DNA from: Exiguobacterium profundum
GTDB taxonomy: Bacteria; Bacillota; Bacilli; Exiguobacteriales; Exiguobacteriaceae
Reading direction: 5' to 3'
NCBI RefSeq assembly: GCF_001909285.1
Contig: NZ_MRSV01000001.1
Location: forward strand, 2,250,556 to 2,314,555
DNA: 64,000 bases
Of this stretch, positions 44,357-53,278 are shown piece after piece. The first letter of the stretch is position 1, and the number at the start of each line of letters is the position of its first letter. The notes under the pieces are model-generated. The model was not told the DNA's origin and did not search any database. It saw only the letters and a list, made by a program, of their open reading frames with translations. A program made the position numbers and the translations under genes.

Positions 44357-46159
44357 TCACGAGAACAATAATGATTCCATTTCATCAAGAACCGCTTCGA
44401 ACTGATCGAGCGCTTTTAATACCGGCTCCTTCGTCGTCATATCGACGCCAGCCGCCTTCAACACCTCGATCGGATAGTCACTAGAACCCGCCTTCAAGAA
44501 GTTATCGATATAACGACGCACGGCTGGCTCCCCTTCTTCCATGATCTGTTGTGACAGTGCAGCAGATGCCGAAATCCCTGTCGCATATTGATAGACGTAG
44601 TAGTTGTAATAGAAGTGTGGGATGCGCGCCCACTCATATGAAATCTCTTCATCGATGACAATCTCGTCTCCGAAGTAACGTTTGTTCAACTCGAGGTATG
44701 TTTCATTTAAGTACTCCGGAGTGAGCGATACGCCTTCTTGAGCAGCTTGATGAATCATGTGTTCGAATTCAGCGAACATCGTTTGACGGAACAATGTTCC
44801 ACGGAACGTTTCAAGCTGATTGTTCAACAAGTAGAGACGTTCTTCTTTCGCTGTTCTCGTTTTCAACAAATGGTCATTCAACAAAGCTTCGTTCGTCGTC
44901 GATGCCACTTCTGCAACGAAGATCGAGTAATCGCCATACGGATATGGTTGCGATGCGCGCGTGTAATGACTATGCACCGAGTGTCCGAACTCGTGTGCGA
45001 GCGTGAACAAGTTGTTGACGTTATCTTGCCAGTTCATCAGGATGAACGGTTGCGTATCGTATGCTCCCGAGGAGTAAGCACCGCTACGCTTACCGCGTGT
45101 CTCTCGAACGTCGACCCAACGCGAATCGAGACCGTCTTTGACGATTTGGACGTACTCTTCTCCGAGTGGTGCCAAACCATCTACCATCCATTGTTTCGCT
45201 TCTTCATACGATACTTTCATTTCGACATCTTTGACGAGTGGTGTGTAGAGGTCATACATATGCAACTCATCTAAGCCGAGCGCTCGCTTACGCAACGCGA
45301 CATAACGATGTAACAAGTCGAGTCGTTCGTTTACAGCTTCTACAAGCCCATCGTATACAGACTCCGGAATCGCATTATGATGGAGCGCGGACTGTCTTGC
45401 ACTTTCAAACTTACGGACAGTCGCATAGAAGTTATCTTTCTTCACACTTCCAGATAATGTTGAGGCGAACGTATTCAAATATTGCGCGTACGTCCCGTAC
45501 ATCGCTTTAAATGCCCCTTCGCGAACGCTTCGGTCAGCCGATTCAAGGAACGTGATATATCGACCGTGCGTCAACTCAACTTCTTCCCCTTTTTCATTTT
45601 TCACTTTCGGGAATTTTAAATCTGCGTTGTTGAGCATACCGAACGTCGAGCTCGATTGACCGAGCACATCTCCGGCTTGTGCCAAAATCGATTCTTCCGC
45701 CTCCGTCAACACGTGTGGACGCTCTAGTGCCAACTCATCGAATGCATGACGATAAACGCGAAGTGACTCATTCTGCTCCATGAAGGCTTCAATCTGATTC
45801 TCATCAATCGAGAGCAACTCAGGTGTCATAAACGCGAGTTGTGCTGAAACTTGAGACGCAAGTGAGCCGGCACGATCATTCAATGCTTGATAATGGCTAT
45901 TCGCCGTGTCTTCGTCATAGCGCATATGAGCATACGTATATAGCTTATGTAACTGACGTGAGAGATCGTCCCGAAGTTGCAACGCTTCGTGCAACGTTTC
46001 CGCCGACTCCCCAAGGCGTCCTTTAAATCCAATCAATGCCGGCACTTTCTCTTTTAACGCTTGAAAATCCGATTCCCAAGCCTCGTCATTGCTGTAGATG
46101 GTTTCTAAGTTCCATGTTTCTTCCACTGGAACTTGCTGTCTAGTCAATACCTCTGACAT
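44357..46159 (-). CDS. pepF: Oligoendopeptidase F
   Basis: A 600-residue M3 zinc peptidase that degrades cytoplasmic oligopeptides, including imported or signalling peptides. The zinc site is TLAHEFGHSVHSHY (HEFGH) with downstream GDYSIFVAEVASTTNEALL (third ligand Glu). Length is typical. It lies next to coiA, as in B. subtilis (yjbG). A 7-bp ATTGTTC/GAACAAT hairpin overlaps its stop codon but lacks a T tract, so its terminator is unclear. Confidence 0.96.
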   Translation of the reverse strand: MSEVLTRQQVPVEETWNLETIYSNDEAWESDFQALKEKVPALIGFKGRLGESAETLHEALQLRDDLSRQLHKLYTYAHMRYDEDTANSHYQALNDRAGSLASQVSAQLAFMTPELLSIDENQIEAFMEQNESLRVYRHAFDELALERPHVLTEAEESILAQAGDVLGQSSSTFGMLNNADLKFPKVKNEKGEEVELTHGRYITFLESADRSVREGAFKAMYGTYAQYLNTFASTLSGSVKKDNFYATVRKFESARQSALHHNAIPESVYDGLVEAVNERLDLLHRYVALRKRALGLDELHMYDLYTPLVKDVEMKVSYEEAKQWMVDGLAPLGEEYVQIVKDGLDSRWVDVRETRGKRSGAYSSGAYDTQPFILMNWQDNVNNLFTLAHEFGHSVHSHYTRASQPYPYGDYSIFVAEVASTTNEALLNDHLLKTRTAKEERLYLLNNQLETFRGTLFRQTMFAEFEHMIHQAAQEGVSLTPEYLNETYLELNKRYFGDEIVIDEEISYEWARIPHFYYNYYVYQYATGISASAALSQQIMEEGEPAVRRYIDNFLKAGSSDYPIEVLKAAGVDMTTKEPVLKALDQFEAVLDEMESLLFS

Positions 46160-46181
46160 ACGTCCACTTCCTTTTCGATGA

Positions 46182-47237
46182 TTAAGTCGATTGTAAAATC
46201 AATCGCTGAAGTCCTTGAAACAAACGTGTATCGTGATGTCTGGCCTCCTCGTAATGCTTTGGATGCGGCCATGACCTGACATCACAGGATAGACGACTCG
46301 CATTCAAGAGTTGTTTCCATTGTACATGAAATGACTGGGAAAAGTCGCTTGTCGGTGTCACTCCAAATTGTCGACATGTTTTTTGAATACTCCATTCCAC
46401 GGAATCGCGCGGTGACTCGTAGCGATTCAAATAATGCACGGTCTGAAAATCAATCGGATGTACACGGATTCCCCAAAGCGATGAAAGCGGAAGGTAACAG
46501 GCGGTCGGTAATAATCCGGGTAACAGACCAAGTGGATAGAGCCGATTCAATATGAGCCGTCGATTTAGCGGAGACGGATAAATCGGCGACATGCGTTTAC
46601 GACGAATCATCTCTATCCATTCAAAAGCATCGAACCGATAATAGGCTTCGTACGGTGACGTGTTCACTGAAGATGAGATTTCCCAGTTTCCGATTCCATA
46701 CTTGATCGAAATCGGAAATCCATTGAAGCGTAACAATCTCCCATTTTTCACCGTCAACAACCGATGTCGCTGAAAAAGTTCTAGACGCATCCATGGTTGA
46801 AACGATTGATTGTTTCTCAAATCGAGACCGCTCGCAATCCAAACCACATCAAACCCCGCTCGTCGATAATCATTCGTTCGTTCGGCGTATTCTCCAGGTC
46901 GTAAAGGAGACGCCTGAATTTCGAACACGGTGTGCTGCCCGTCCATGTTCGTGAGGATGTCAGCCCGACGATTCTTAATCGTCACTTCTTGCTCGACAGG
47001 ATAGCCATTCTCTTGAAGCCACTGGCATATTGCCCATTTATCCTGATGATGCATGACCGATTCAGCTCTCCCACAGGTGTGGATATGCGCAAAATGCAGC
47101 CGTTTCTTCACACCTTGCTTCACAATCAACATTTCTTGACAAGTCGGGCATCGAAAAGGAGCAAGTTGCTCTGCTTGCATCCGATTTAATGTAAAGGAAT
47201 CAACGATATCCCCTTCCCGATCGATTGCAAACCGCAT
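46182..47237 (-). CDS. coiA: Competence protein CoiA
   Basis: A 351-residue CoiA-type protein, required for recombination of incoming DNA during transformation. A zinc-binding FRCPTCQEML (with C29, C32) is followed by HFAHIHTCGRAESVMHH and a PD-(D/E)xK nuclease core RRADILTN...TVFEIQAS. The C-terminal half is variable. The start ATG 47237 follows a GAGG-type site. Together with bdbC, mecA and pepF it suggests that competence is or was present. Confidence 0.9.
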   Translation of the reverse strand: MRFAIDREGDIVDSFTLNRMQAEQLAPFRCPTCQEMLIVKQGVKKRLHFAHIHTCGRAESVMHHQDKWAICQWLQENGYPVEQEVTIKNRRADILTNMDGQHTVFEIQASPLRPGEYAERTNDYRRAGFDVVWIASGLDLRNNQSFQPWMRLELFQRHRLLTVKNGRLLRFNGFPISIKYGIGNWEISSSVNTSPYEAYYRFDAFEWIEMIRRKRMSPIYPSPLNRRLILNRLYPLGLLPGLLPTACYLPLSSLWGIRVHPIDFQTVHYLNRYESPRDSVEWSIQKTCRQFGVTPTSDFSQSFHVQWKQLLNASRLSCDVRSWPHPKHYEEARHHDTRLFQGLQRLILQST

Positions 47238-47249
47238 CTTGCTCCCTCC

Positions 47250-48761
47250 TCATAGCAGTGGTGAAAACATTCTGGCTAATGATTCAACGAGTTTGATAAA
47301 GAATGACCGTTTCGCGAACTCTTCTAATACGAGTTCGTGTGACCCTTCGAAATCATCATATAAGTCTTGTTTCAGTTGATGGACTGAGTTCGTGTTATAG
47401 AGGAGCGCATTGACCTCGAAGTTCAAATGAAAGCTCCGAAAATCCATGTTCGCCGTCCCAATCGTGGCTAATCCATCATCCACCACGATGACTTTTGAAT
47501 GCATGAATCCCTTCTCATATAGATAGATCTTTACACCGGCGAGTAACAGTTCTTCATAATAGGACCGACTCGCGTAGAAAACGATTTTATGGTCGGGATA
47601 ACTCGGTAAGACGATGCGGACATCAATTCCTGATAATGATGCCGTCTTTAAGGCACTCATTATGTCTTCATCCGGAATCAAGTAAGGTGACGAAATGTAG
47701 ACAGATTTTTTTGCAGCATTGATGAGTGAAAAGTAAATGGATTTCATCGTCTCATAAGGTTCATCCGGTCCACTCGCAACGATTTGAACCCCTCCGCTCG
47801 CACTTCTTACCGTCTCAAGCGGCTCTAGATAGAACGGTGTGAATAGGCGTTCCCCGGTCATGTAATACCAATCTTGCAAGAAAATCAGTTGCAGTTCAGA
47901 TACCCCTTCTCCTCTGACATACAGATGAGTGTCGCGCCAAAATCCGAACTTAGAGTGCTCACCCAAGTACTCATCCCCTACATTCAAGCCACCTGTGAAT
48001 GCCTCGGTACCATCGATGACCACGATTTTTCGGTGGTTTCGATAGTTCGTCTTACTCGAAACGAGTGGCAATACAACTGGAAAGAATGCCTGGACTTGGA
48101 CACCGGCTTGCTTCATCTCTTCAAAGAACGTGCCACTCGTATGAATGGACCCGACCGCATCGTACAAAAACCGGACTTCGACCCCCGCCTTCGCCTTTTC
48201 AATCAAGATTCGCTGTATTTCCCGAGAAATACGATCTTCCCGAAAAATATAATACTCTAGATGGATGTGTCGGGACGCTCCTTTCAGAGCCGGCAATAAC
48301 TTCGAGAATTTTTCACGGCCGTTCGTCAAGATTTGGGTATACGTATTCGATGAAACAGGTAATTGGTTCAACGAAGAAGTAAGATGCATCAGCTTCTCAT
48401 AATCGTCGTGGGCGAACATAAGAGACGGCGACAACGTCATCGCTTTCTGACGATAGGCCAAGTATGTCTCTTCATCAAGCATCGCTTTTTCTTTGAACAT
48501 ACGTTTACGTCGATAGTTCTGGCCGAATACAAAGTATGCAAATAATCCGATGACTGGAAAACCAATCATGACGATTGCCCAAATGAGCGTACGTTGTGGA
48601 TTTCGATTTTCAAGTAAGATGACGAGTAATATACTGAACGTTGTCAAAAAGACGAGAATCGAGAACAATCCAATTACTTGTGAGCTCCAGTAATACGATA
48701 ATATCGCAATGAGTCCTGCGAGCAAAATGAGGGAAAAGAGTACTTGTATGCGTCGCAACAT
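47250..48761 (-). CDS. cls: Cardiolipin synthase
   Basis: Joins two phosphatidylglycerol molecules. The 504 residues have two N-terminal transmembrane helices, the FGQNYRRKRMF cytoplasmic segment and two complete HKD motifs: YRNHRKIVVIDGTEAFTGG (about 217-235) and FMHSKVIVVDDGLATIGTANMD. I start at ATG 48761 (MLRRIQVLFSLIL) because GAGGT lies about 12 bases upstream; an ATG nine codons earlier has no ribosome site. The enzyme is distinct from the PLD protein at 14-16 kb, which lacks this N-terminus. Confidence 0.92.
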   Translation of the reverse strand: MLRRIQVLFSLILLAGLIAILSYYWSSQVIGLFSILVFLTTFSILLVILLENRNPQRTLIWAIVMIGFPVIGLFAYFVFGQNYRRKRMFKEKAMLDEETYLAYRQKAMTLSPSLMFAHDDYEKLMHLTSSLNQLPVSSNTYTQILTNGREKFSKLLPALKGASRHIHLEYYIFREDRISREIQRILIEKAKAGVEVRFLYDAVGSIHTSGTFFEEMKQAGVQVQAFFPVVLPLVSSKTNYRNHRKIVVIDGTEAFTGGLNVGDEYLGEHSKFGFWRDTHLYVRGEGVSELQLIFLQDWYYMTGERLFTPFYLEPLETVRSASGGVQIVASGPDEPYETMKSIYFSLINAAKKSVYISSPYLIPDEDIMSALKTASLSGIDVRIVLPSYPDHKIVFYASRSYYEELLLAGVKIYLYEKGFMHSKVIVVDDGLATIGTANMDFRSFHLNFEVNALLYNTNSVHQLKQDLYDDFEGSHELVLEEFAKRSFFIKLVESLARMFSPLL

Positions 48762-48844
48762 ATTATAAGCTGACCTCGTTTCTGTCATGTATTATCATTA
48801 ATTATACATCGTAACGTCATCTTTTTGAGGGGAGCGAATGAATT

Positions 48845-49570
48845 ATGGGGACTTTTCTGATCACAGGTGCGACAAGCGGGATTGGTCGCGCCGTCGCTTT
48901 ACAGTTGACTGCTAAGGGGCACCGAGTCATCGGGATCGGTCGGGATGAAACAAGAGGCACCTCTCTCGAGTCTGATTCAAATGGACAAGCCACATTCATT
49001 CGATGTGACCTTGCTTCGACAGAGGACATCGACCATCTTTTCTCTCAGTTGAAAGAGCAAGGTGTGACCTTGAACGGATTATTTAATAACGCCGCTACTT
49101 TTGGTAGACCGGGCACACCTGAACGTTTGACACATGAGTCGTATAACGAGGTATTCGATGTCAACTTGTATGCGCTGAACACCGTCACACAACGTGCCAT
49201 TCCCCTATTTGACCAAGGAGCGAGTGTCGTCAACAATGCCGCCATCGTTGGGCACGTCAAGTTTCCACCGATGCTCGCGCACTATGCCGCTTCAAAGGCG
49301 GCCGTAATAGCCTTAACTAAAACGTTCGCACACCGAATGAAAGGAAAAGTAAGATTCAATGCCGTTTGTTTTGGACCGATTGACACACCGCTCAGTCACA
49401 AGCTATATGGGGGTGAAGCAAAGTTCAAAGAGGCGATGACCCACCATTTCCGGGGACATGCCGCACATCCTGAGGAAGTGGCGCCGGTCGTAGAATTTTT
49501 ATTGACTGATGCTTCAACTTACATTAACGGCCAAGCCATCACAGTCGATGGCGGATATACATTGTCTTGA
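48845..49570 (+). CDS. Short-chain dehydrogenase/reductase lacking the catalytic serine
   Basis: A 241-residue classical SDR fold: TGATSGIGRAV (cofactor), NNAATFG, the active-site HYAASKAAVIAL (Tyr, Lys) and ITVDGGYTL at the end. Where the family has the catalytic Ser of SSxxG, this protein reads NNAAIVG, with Ala in that position. It may be inactive, use a different mechanism or bind ligand only. Substrate unknown. The ribosome site is GAGGGG. Confidence 0.87.
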   Translation: MGTFLITGATSGIGRAVALQLTAKGHRVIGIGRDETRGTSLESDSNGQATFIRCDLASTEDIDHLFSQLKEQGVTLNGLFNNAATFGRPGTPERLTHESYNEVFDVNLYALNTVTQRAIPLFDQGASVVNNAAIVGHVKFPPMLAHYAASKAAVIALTKTFAHRMKGKVRFNAVCFGPIDTPLSHKLYGGEAKFKEAMTHHFRGHAAHPEEVAPVVEFLLTDASTYINGQAITVDGGYTLS

Positions 49571-49608
49571 ACAGAGACCACCTCTTCTTTAGAACAGGTG
49601 GTCTCTAC

Positions 49609-50841
49609 TCATGTCGTCATCTTTTTAGCCCGATTCATCTTATTGCGCAAATAGTTCTGTTCTTTCGCATGAAGACGATCCCAATCAATCACATCCGCAA
49701 AATATTGAATCATGTCCTCAAATGTCGAATCGAGTGTTTCATGTGCTTGGAGGCGCGCCATTCGAATCGCCTCGAACACGGACCCCATCACAAAGATATC
49801 TCGGCTCGCATAAGTCTGCATCGGCGATAGCGATTCAAATAGAATCGTCTCAAGCGTTTTTCGTTTCACATGCCAGTCAGACTTCCCGTTCGAATACAAA
49901 AAATCACCTTCTGGTAATTCACAAAGTTCTCTTAAAATATCCCCGATGTAATGAATCGCATGAATTGCCGTGTTCGGATCATTGATTCCTGGAGAGATTC
50001 CTCTTAGCGCAATCTCACTCAATTTTTCAACCGCAAATGACGGGTCTTGCATCGAAGAACGAACTTCGCCAATCTCAAACAACTCGATGTCCGGCACATC
50101 CTCACCCTTCCAGAATCCGAGTAAATCACCTTTGGCTACAAACTCCCCAACAGCTACAATAGACTCGAAATCCGTTGAATAATCTCCTTGCTTCTCTCTT
50201 AAAAACAAACGAATATAACCCGTTCGCGGAGCTCGTACCGCTTGACCTTCGAACGAATGGACAGATCGAGGCAGGACGAGATGAACCTCATCCGACTCAA
50301 TTGCCTTTTTTTGCTCGCTGATGACAGAGAGCGCTTCTTTATGTAACGCGGATAATAGACGTTCCGCCTGAATCGAAACACTGATCGTCTGGATGAACTT
50401 GACGAATGCCCAAATCGAACCAATGACTAAGAGCACACTGATCCCGGACGACAACACGACCCCTTCATCTGCCGTACGGACGAGGAATAAGTTCGAAATT
50501 CCATAAACCGTCGTCATGATGAAAAGACCGAGCGTATGCTTGGCCGACGTGTTCGTCAAAAAGTTATTGATTGTCCGGGGAGAAAACTGAGAGGAATACG
50601 TTGTCAATACGACCAGAATCGTGGAAAAACTGAACGTCATCATCGTCATCAGGCTCGTAAATGTCGAAGACAACACAGACGCCGCTGAGTCCAGATCTAA
50701 ATAAATAAAGTCTGGTAATAAATCACGAAAGAAATCCCCAAACATTTGGGTTAATGCCGTTAATACGATGCCACCCATTCCGTATAAAAATGGGACAAAC
50801 CATGCACTGTCATCAAGTAGTAATCGAATTCGTCTCACCAT
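49609..50841 (-). CDS. DUF2254 family membrane protein
   Basis: A 410-residue protein with four transmembrane helices in the N-terminal 170 residues and a cytoplasmic C-terminal half containing the family signature ALRGISPGINDPNTAIHAI. DUF2254 proteins are widespread and uncharacterised, possibly ion channels or transporters. It faces the SDR gene; an 11-bp hairpin (49573-49583 with 49596-49606) lies between them but has no T tract. Confidence 0.88.
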   Translation of the reverse strand: MVRRIRLLLDDSAWFVPFLYGMGGIVLTALTQMFGDFFRDLLPDFIYLDLDSAASVLSSTFTSLMTMMTFSFSTILVVLTTYSSQFSPRTINNFLTNTSAKHTLGLFIMTTVYGISNLFLVRTADEGVVLSSGISVLLVIGSIWAFVKFIQTISVSIQAERLLSALHKEALSVISEQKKAIESDEVHLVLPRSVHSFEGQAVRAPRTGYIRLFLREKQGDYSTDFESIVAVGEFVAKGDLLGFWKGEDVPDIELFEIGEVRSSMQDPSFAVEKLSEIALRGISPGINDPNTAIHAIHYIGDILRELCELPEGDFLYSNGKSDWHVKRKTLETILFESLSPMQTYASRDIFVMGSVFEAIRMARLQAHETLDSTFEDMIQYFADVIDWDRLHAKEQNYLRNKMNRAKKMTT

Positions 50842-50867
50842 ACCAACACCTCTTTACCGTCGATTTG

Positions 50868-50898
50868 AAAAAATCGCCTGTCCAACTGAACAGGCGAT
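50868..50898 (-). terminator. Terminator of mecA
   Basis: Minus-strand stem ATCGCCTGT/ACAGGCGAT, 8-base loop, six T residues. Confidence 0.88.
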
Positions 50899-50904
50899 GT
50901 GTCA

Positions 50905-51558
50905 TTAGAAATAGTGACGCACTTTCGCAAAGACGTCGCCATCGAGAATGAGTTTTCCATACTCTTCAAGCATCGGTTGCGTCTGTGTGCTGAATGTTAA
51001 ATACTCTGCTAAAAGACTGAGTGCATTCTCTTCGTCTTCCGGTTCCATTTCATCCGGGAAATCAATCCACAAGTAGTAACGGTCCTGATAGTGGTATAGT
51101 TTCAAATCAAGATCGCTGAACATGTCTCCTGCGCGTTTACTCAGCGAAATGATTGCCTCGAAATCATTTGTTTCCATCGCGAGTGGTGCCCAAGCATCTG
51201 CCTCGGCTTCAAGTTCATCCAACTCACTCAATTGGTCGAGTACCGATTGTTGATCCCGTGCCTCATCGATTGCTGATCGAAGAAGCGAACCGAGTTCAGA
51301 ATCGTCTTCCGTGTCCATTACATTTTTCGCGATTGTTACAGTCACTTCTAGACCTTTTTCAAAAGCTTGTACTTGAATCCATAGTGGACCATCAAACGAG
51401 ATGTCTTCACGTTCGTGAGCCTCGTCCATCATTTGCCAGAACAGCTGCTCGCCTCGTTCTCGATTGTACCAAATTTCATCACGAGCAAAACCACGTTTCT
51501 CGATATCCACATATGTGATGAAAAATTTGACGGTATTATCATTGATGCGCTCAATTTT
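50905..51558 (-). CDS. mecA: ClpC adaptor protein MecA
   Basis: MecA delivers ComK and other proteins to ClpC/ClpP and also disassembles MecA-ClpC targets. The start is GTG 51558, six bases after GGGAGTGG, giving MKIERINDNTVKFFITYVDI as in other MecA proteins (217 residues; family 218). The N-terminal substrate-binding domain, an acidic linker (EADAWAPLAMETN) and the C-terminal ClpC-binding domain (YHYQDRYYLWIDFPDE) are visible. The upstream ATG eight codons earlier is ignored. Confidence 0.95.
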   Translation of the reverse strand, partial: KIERINDNTVKFFITYVDIEKRGFARDEIWYNRERGEQLFWQMMDEAHEREDISFDGPLWIQVQAFEKGLEVTVTIAKNVMDTEDDSELGSLLRSAIDEARDQQSVLDQLSELDELEAEADAWAPLAMETNDFEAIISLSKRAGDMFSDLDLKLYHYQDRYYLWIDFPDEMEPEDEENALSLLAEYLTFSTQTQPMLEEYGKLILDGDVFAKVRHYF

Positions 51559-51703
51559 CACGATTGTCCACTCCCTTCTCACCTCGCTCCCAATTCACAT
51601 AAGGAGGAGAGGGGAAATTGTCTTGTTATCTTTGTACCCTTTTTAACATCGTTCAATCTAGATGAAGGGTTATAACTTTATTTTATAGGAAATAATCGAT
51701 AAT

Positions 51704-51731
51704 AAAAAGCACACTGCTTAAACAGTATGCT
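51704..51731 (-). terminator. Terminator of spx
   Basis: Minus-strand stem AGCATACTG/CAGTGTGCT (one G-U pair), 6-base loop and TTTTATT, two bases after the stop codon. Confidence 0.85.
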
Positions 51732-51732
51732 C

Positions 51733-52131
51733 TCATTCATTCACAAGTCGCTGGGCTTCCTGTAATTGGAACGTCCGAACTTTACGTGGCAAGAATCGAC
51801 GAATCTCATCTTCGTTATATCCGACCTGTAAACGTTTCTCATCAATCAGAATCGGACGACGTAAAAGACCTGGATATTCTTGAATCAAATCGTAAAGCTG
51901 TTGAAGAGATAACGCATCAACAGACACATCGATTTTAGAAAAGACTTTCGAGCGAGTCGAAATGATTTCATCCGTCCCGTCTTCTGTCATACGTAAAATT
52001 TGTTTAATCTCATTCAATGAGAGCGGTTCTGAAAATATGTTTCGTTCTGTAAACGGGATATCATGTTCTTCGAGCCAAGCCCGTGCCTTTCGGCAAGATG
52101 TACAGCTTGGAGACGTATAAAGTGTGACCAT
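51733..52131 (-). CDS. spx: Redox-responsive RNA polymerase-binding regulator Spx
   Basis: Spx binds the RNA polymerase alpha C-terminal domain and activates thiol-stress genes. The 132 residues are almost identical to B. subtilis Spx: [20 protein letters not shown] with the redox switch C10/C13, [37 protein letters not shown] and the C-terminal tail recognised by SpxH and ClpXP. The gene is monocistronic here. Both adaptors that bear on its turnover, SpxH and the ClpC adaptor MecA, are encoded nearby. Confidence 0.98.
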   Translation of the reverse strand: MVTLYTSPSCTSCRKARAWLEEHDIPFTERNIFSEPLSLNEIKQILRMTEDGTDEIISTRSKVFSKIDVSVDALSLQQLYDLIQEYPGLLRRPILIDEKRLQVGYNEDEIRRFLPRKVRTFQLQEAQRLVNE

Positions 52132-52265
52132 TTTTCTTCCTCCCTGATCGAGTATGCGTCCATCTTTTTAAGTGACTCTATTTGTATACCCAAATTCGCA
52201 TCCACTTAATTATAGTAATTCTTATTTATCAAAACTTCAATGATATTCTTTATCAATCAGATATG

Positions 52266-52294
52266 AAAAGAGGGCGCATTCGTTGAATGCGACC
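52266..52294 (-). terminator. Terminator of the 45-aa gene
   Basis: Minus-strand stem GGTCGCATTC/GAATGCGCCC (mismatch near the base), 3-base loop, then TCTTTTC. Confidence 0.75.
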
Positions 52295-52308
52295 TTGAAC
52301 GACCTAAC

Positions 52309-52446
52309 TTAAGACGCAGGGATTCGAGAAACCGGTTGAGACACCGTCTCTTTCCCTGGCTTGACTTGTAAGTCTTTCAGCTTTTTCTTCAATACTTCTT
52401 TCAAAAGTCTCTTTTTCTCTCGCAGAACTTTGTCACGTTCTTTCAT
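52309..52446 (-). CDS. Small basic protein (45 aa)
   Basis: ATG 52446 follows GGGGGTGAGAGG. The 45 residues (MKERDKVLREKKRLLKEVLK then KKLKDLQVKPG and a Ser/Pro tail) form a strongly basic amphipathic helix, with about 14 Lys/Arg. A terminator follows the stop codon. No family recognised; a nucleic-acid- or membrane-binding microprotein is possible. It lies between spx and the HD-domain gene. Confidence 0.6.
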   Translation of the reverse strand: MKERDKVLREKKRLLKEVLKKKLKDLQVKPGKETVSQPVSRIPAS

Positions 52447-52668
52447 GGCCTCTCACCCCCATACAGCGTAAGGAACCGACCGAGCATTACCGATTCTGAA
52501 AATCTTGAAGTTGCACTATATCTACATTTAAATTATAGCACACTCGTTTGTGAAATGTGAATCATTCTTACACGTTCATCTCAAATTTACACAGATATCA
52601 TTTGCAATGAATTGAAGAAACCTGTATAGTTTATAGAAATAACCTTTTTATTTTAAAGGAGGAGAGCG

Positions 52669-53202
52669 ATGATGAGAATCACTTTAGAAACGATTATGAA
52701 ACATCCGGTTACCCAAAAATATTTAACTCGATCTGGCTTAAAACATGCGGTCGACGTCTGTGAACGCGCTCTCGAAATGGCAACGAAACGTGGTCTTGAT
52801 ACAGATTTGGCGACGAAAGCTGCGCTTCTTCATGATATCGGACACTATGAATGGTATACAGAAGGTAAATGGAATTATGATTTGTATCGTCAGAACGATA
52901 TCCATGCGATTAAGGGGGCCGAACGTGCCCACAAATTATTGATTCGTTTAGGGGAAGATCCAGCCCGAGCAAAAGAGATTTCTGTCATGATTCTCTTGCA
53001 CACGGATTCCTACCTACCACCGAGTCGTATTCAACGAACTCCACTTCAACAGCTCGTCCATGACGCGGACACGTATGTGGAGCAGCCAGGCGGTCTTCAT
53101 CATTACGAGACAATGGAAATTGAAGATGCGTTAGCTCGCGTCCGTCTAATCGACGCCATCGTGGAACGTCTTTCTAATTTACCACGCATCTCGAACGGAT
53201 AA
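52669..53202 (+). CDS. HD-domain phosphohydrolase
   Basis: A 177-residue protein with the HD metal motif ALLHDIGHYEW (His-Asp about 58-59), a preceding conserved His (KHAVDVCERAL) and later HTDSYLPPS and VHDADTYVE. The family hydrolyses nucleotides or phosphate esters; substrate unknown. The ribosome site is AAAGGAGGAG. It has its own terminator facing that of oppF. Confidence 0.85.
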   Translation: MMRITLETIMKHPVTQKYLTRSGLKHAVDVCERALEMATKRGLDTDLATKAALLHDIGHYEWYTEGKWNYDLYRQNDIHAIKGAERAHKLLIRLGEDPARAKEISVMILLHTDSYLPPSRIQRTPLQQLVHDADTYVEQPGGLHHYETMEIEDALARVRLIDAIVERLSNLPRISNG

Positions 53203-53206
53203 TCAG

Positions 53207-53233
53207 TCACCTACTTTAATAGGTGATTTTTTT
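53207..53233 (+). terminator. Terminator of the HD-domain gene
   Basis: Stem TCACCTA/TAGGTGA with a 6-base loop and seven T residues. Confidence 0.85.
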
Positions 53234-53235
53234 GT

Positions 53236-53271
53236 GCAAAAAAATCCTGACTCAATAAATGAGTCAGGATT
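53236..53271 (-). terminator. Terminator of the opp operon
   Basis: Minus-strand stem AATCCTGACTCA/TGAGTCAGGATT, 5-base loop and a run of eight to nine U residues. Confidence 0.92.
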
Positions 53272-53278
53272 GATTTCG

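Noticed and set aside
49573-49606. Intrinsic terminator between the SDR and DUF2254 genes
   Set aside because: The 11-bp hairpin is real but lacks a T tract on either side, so terminator function is doubtful.
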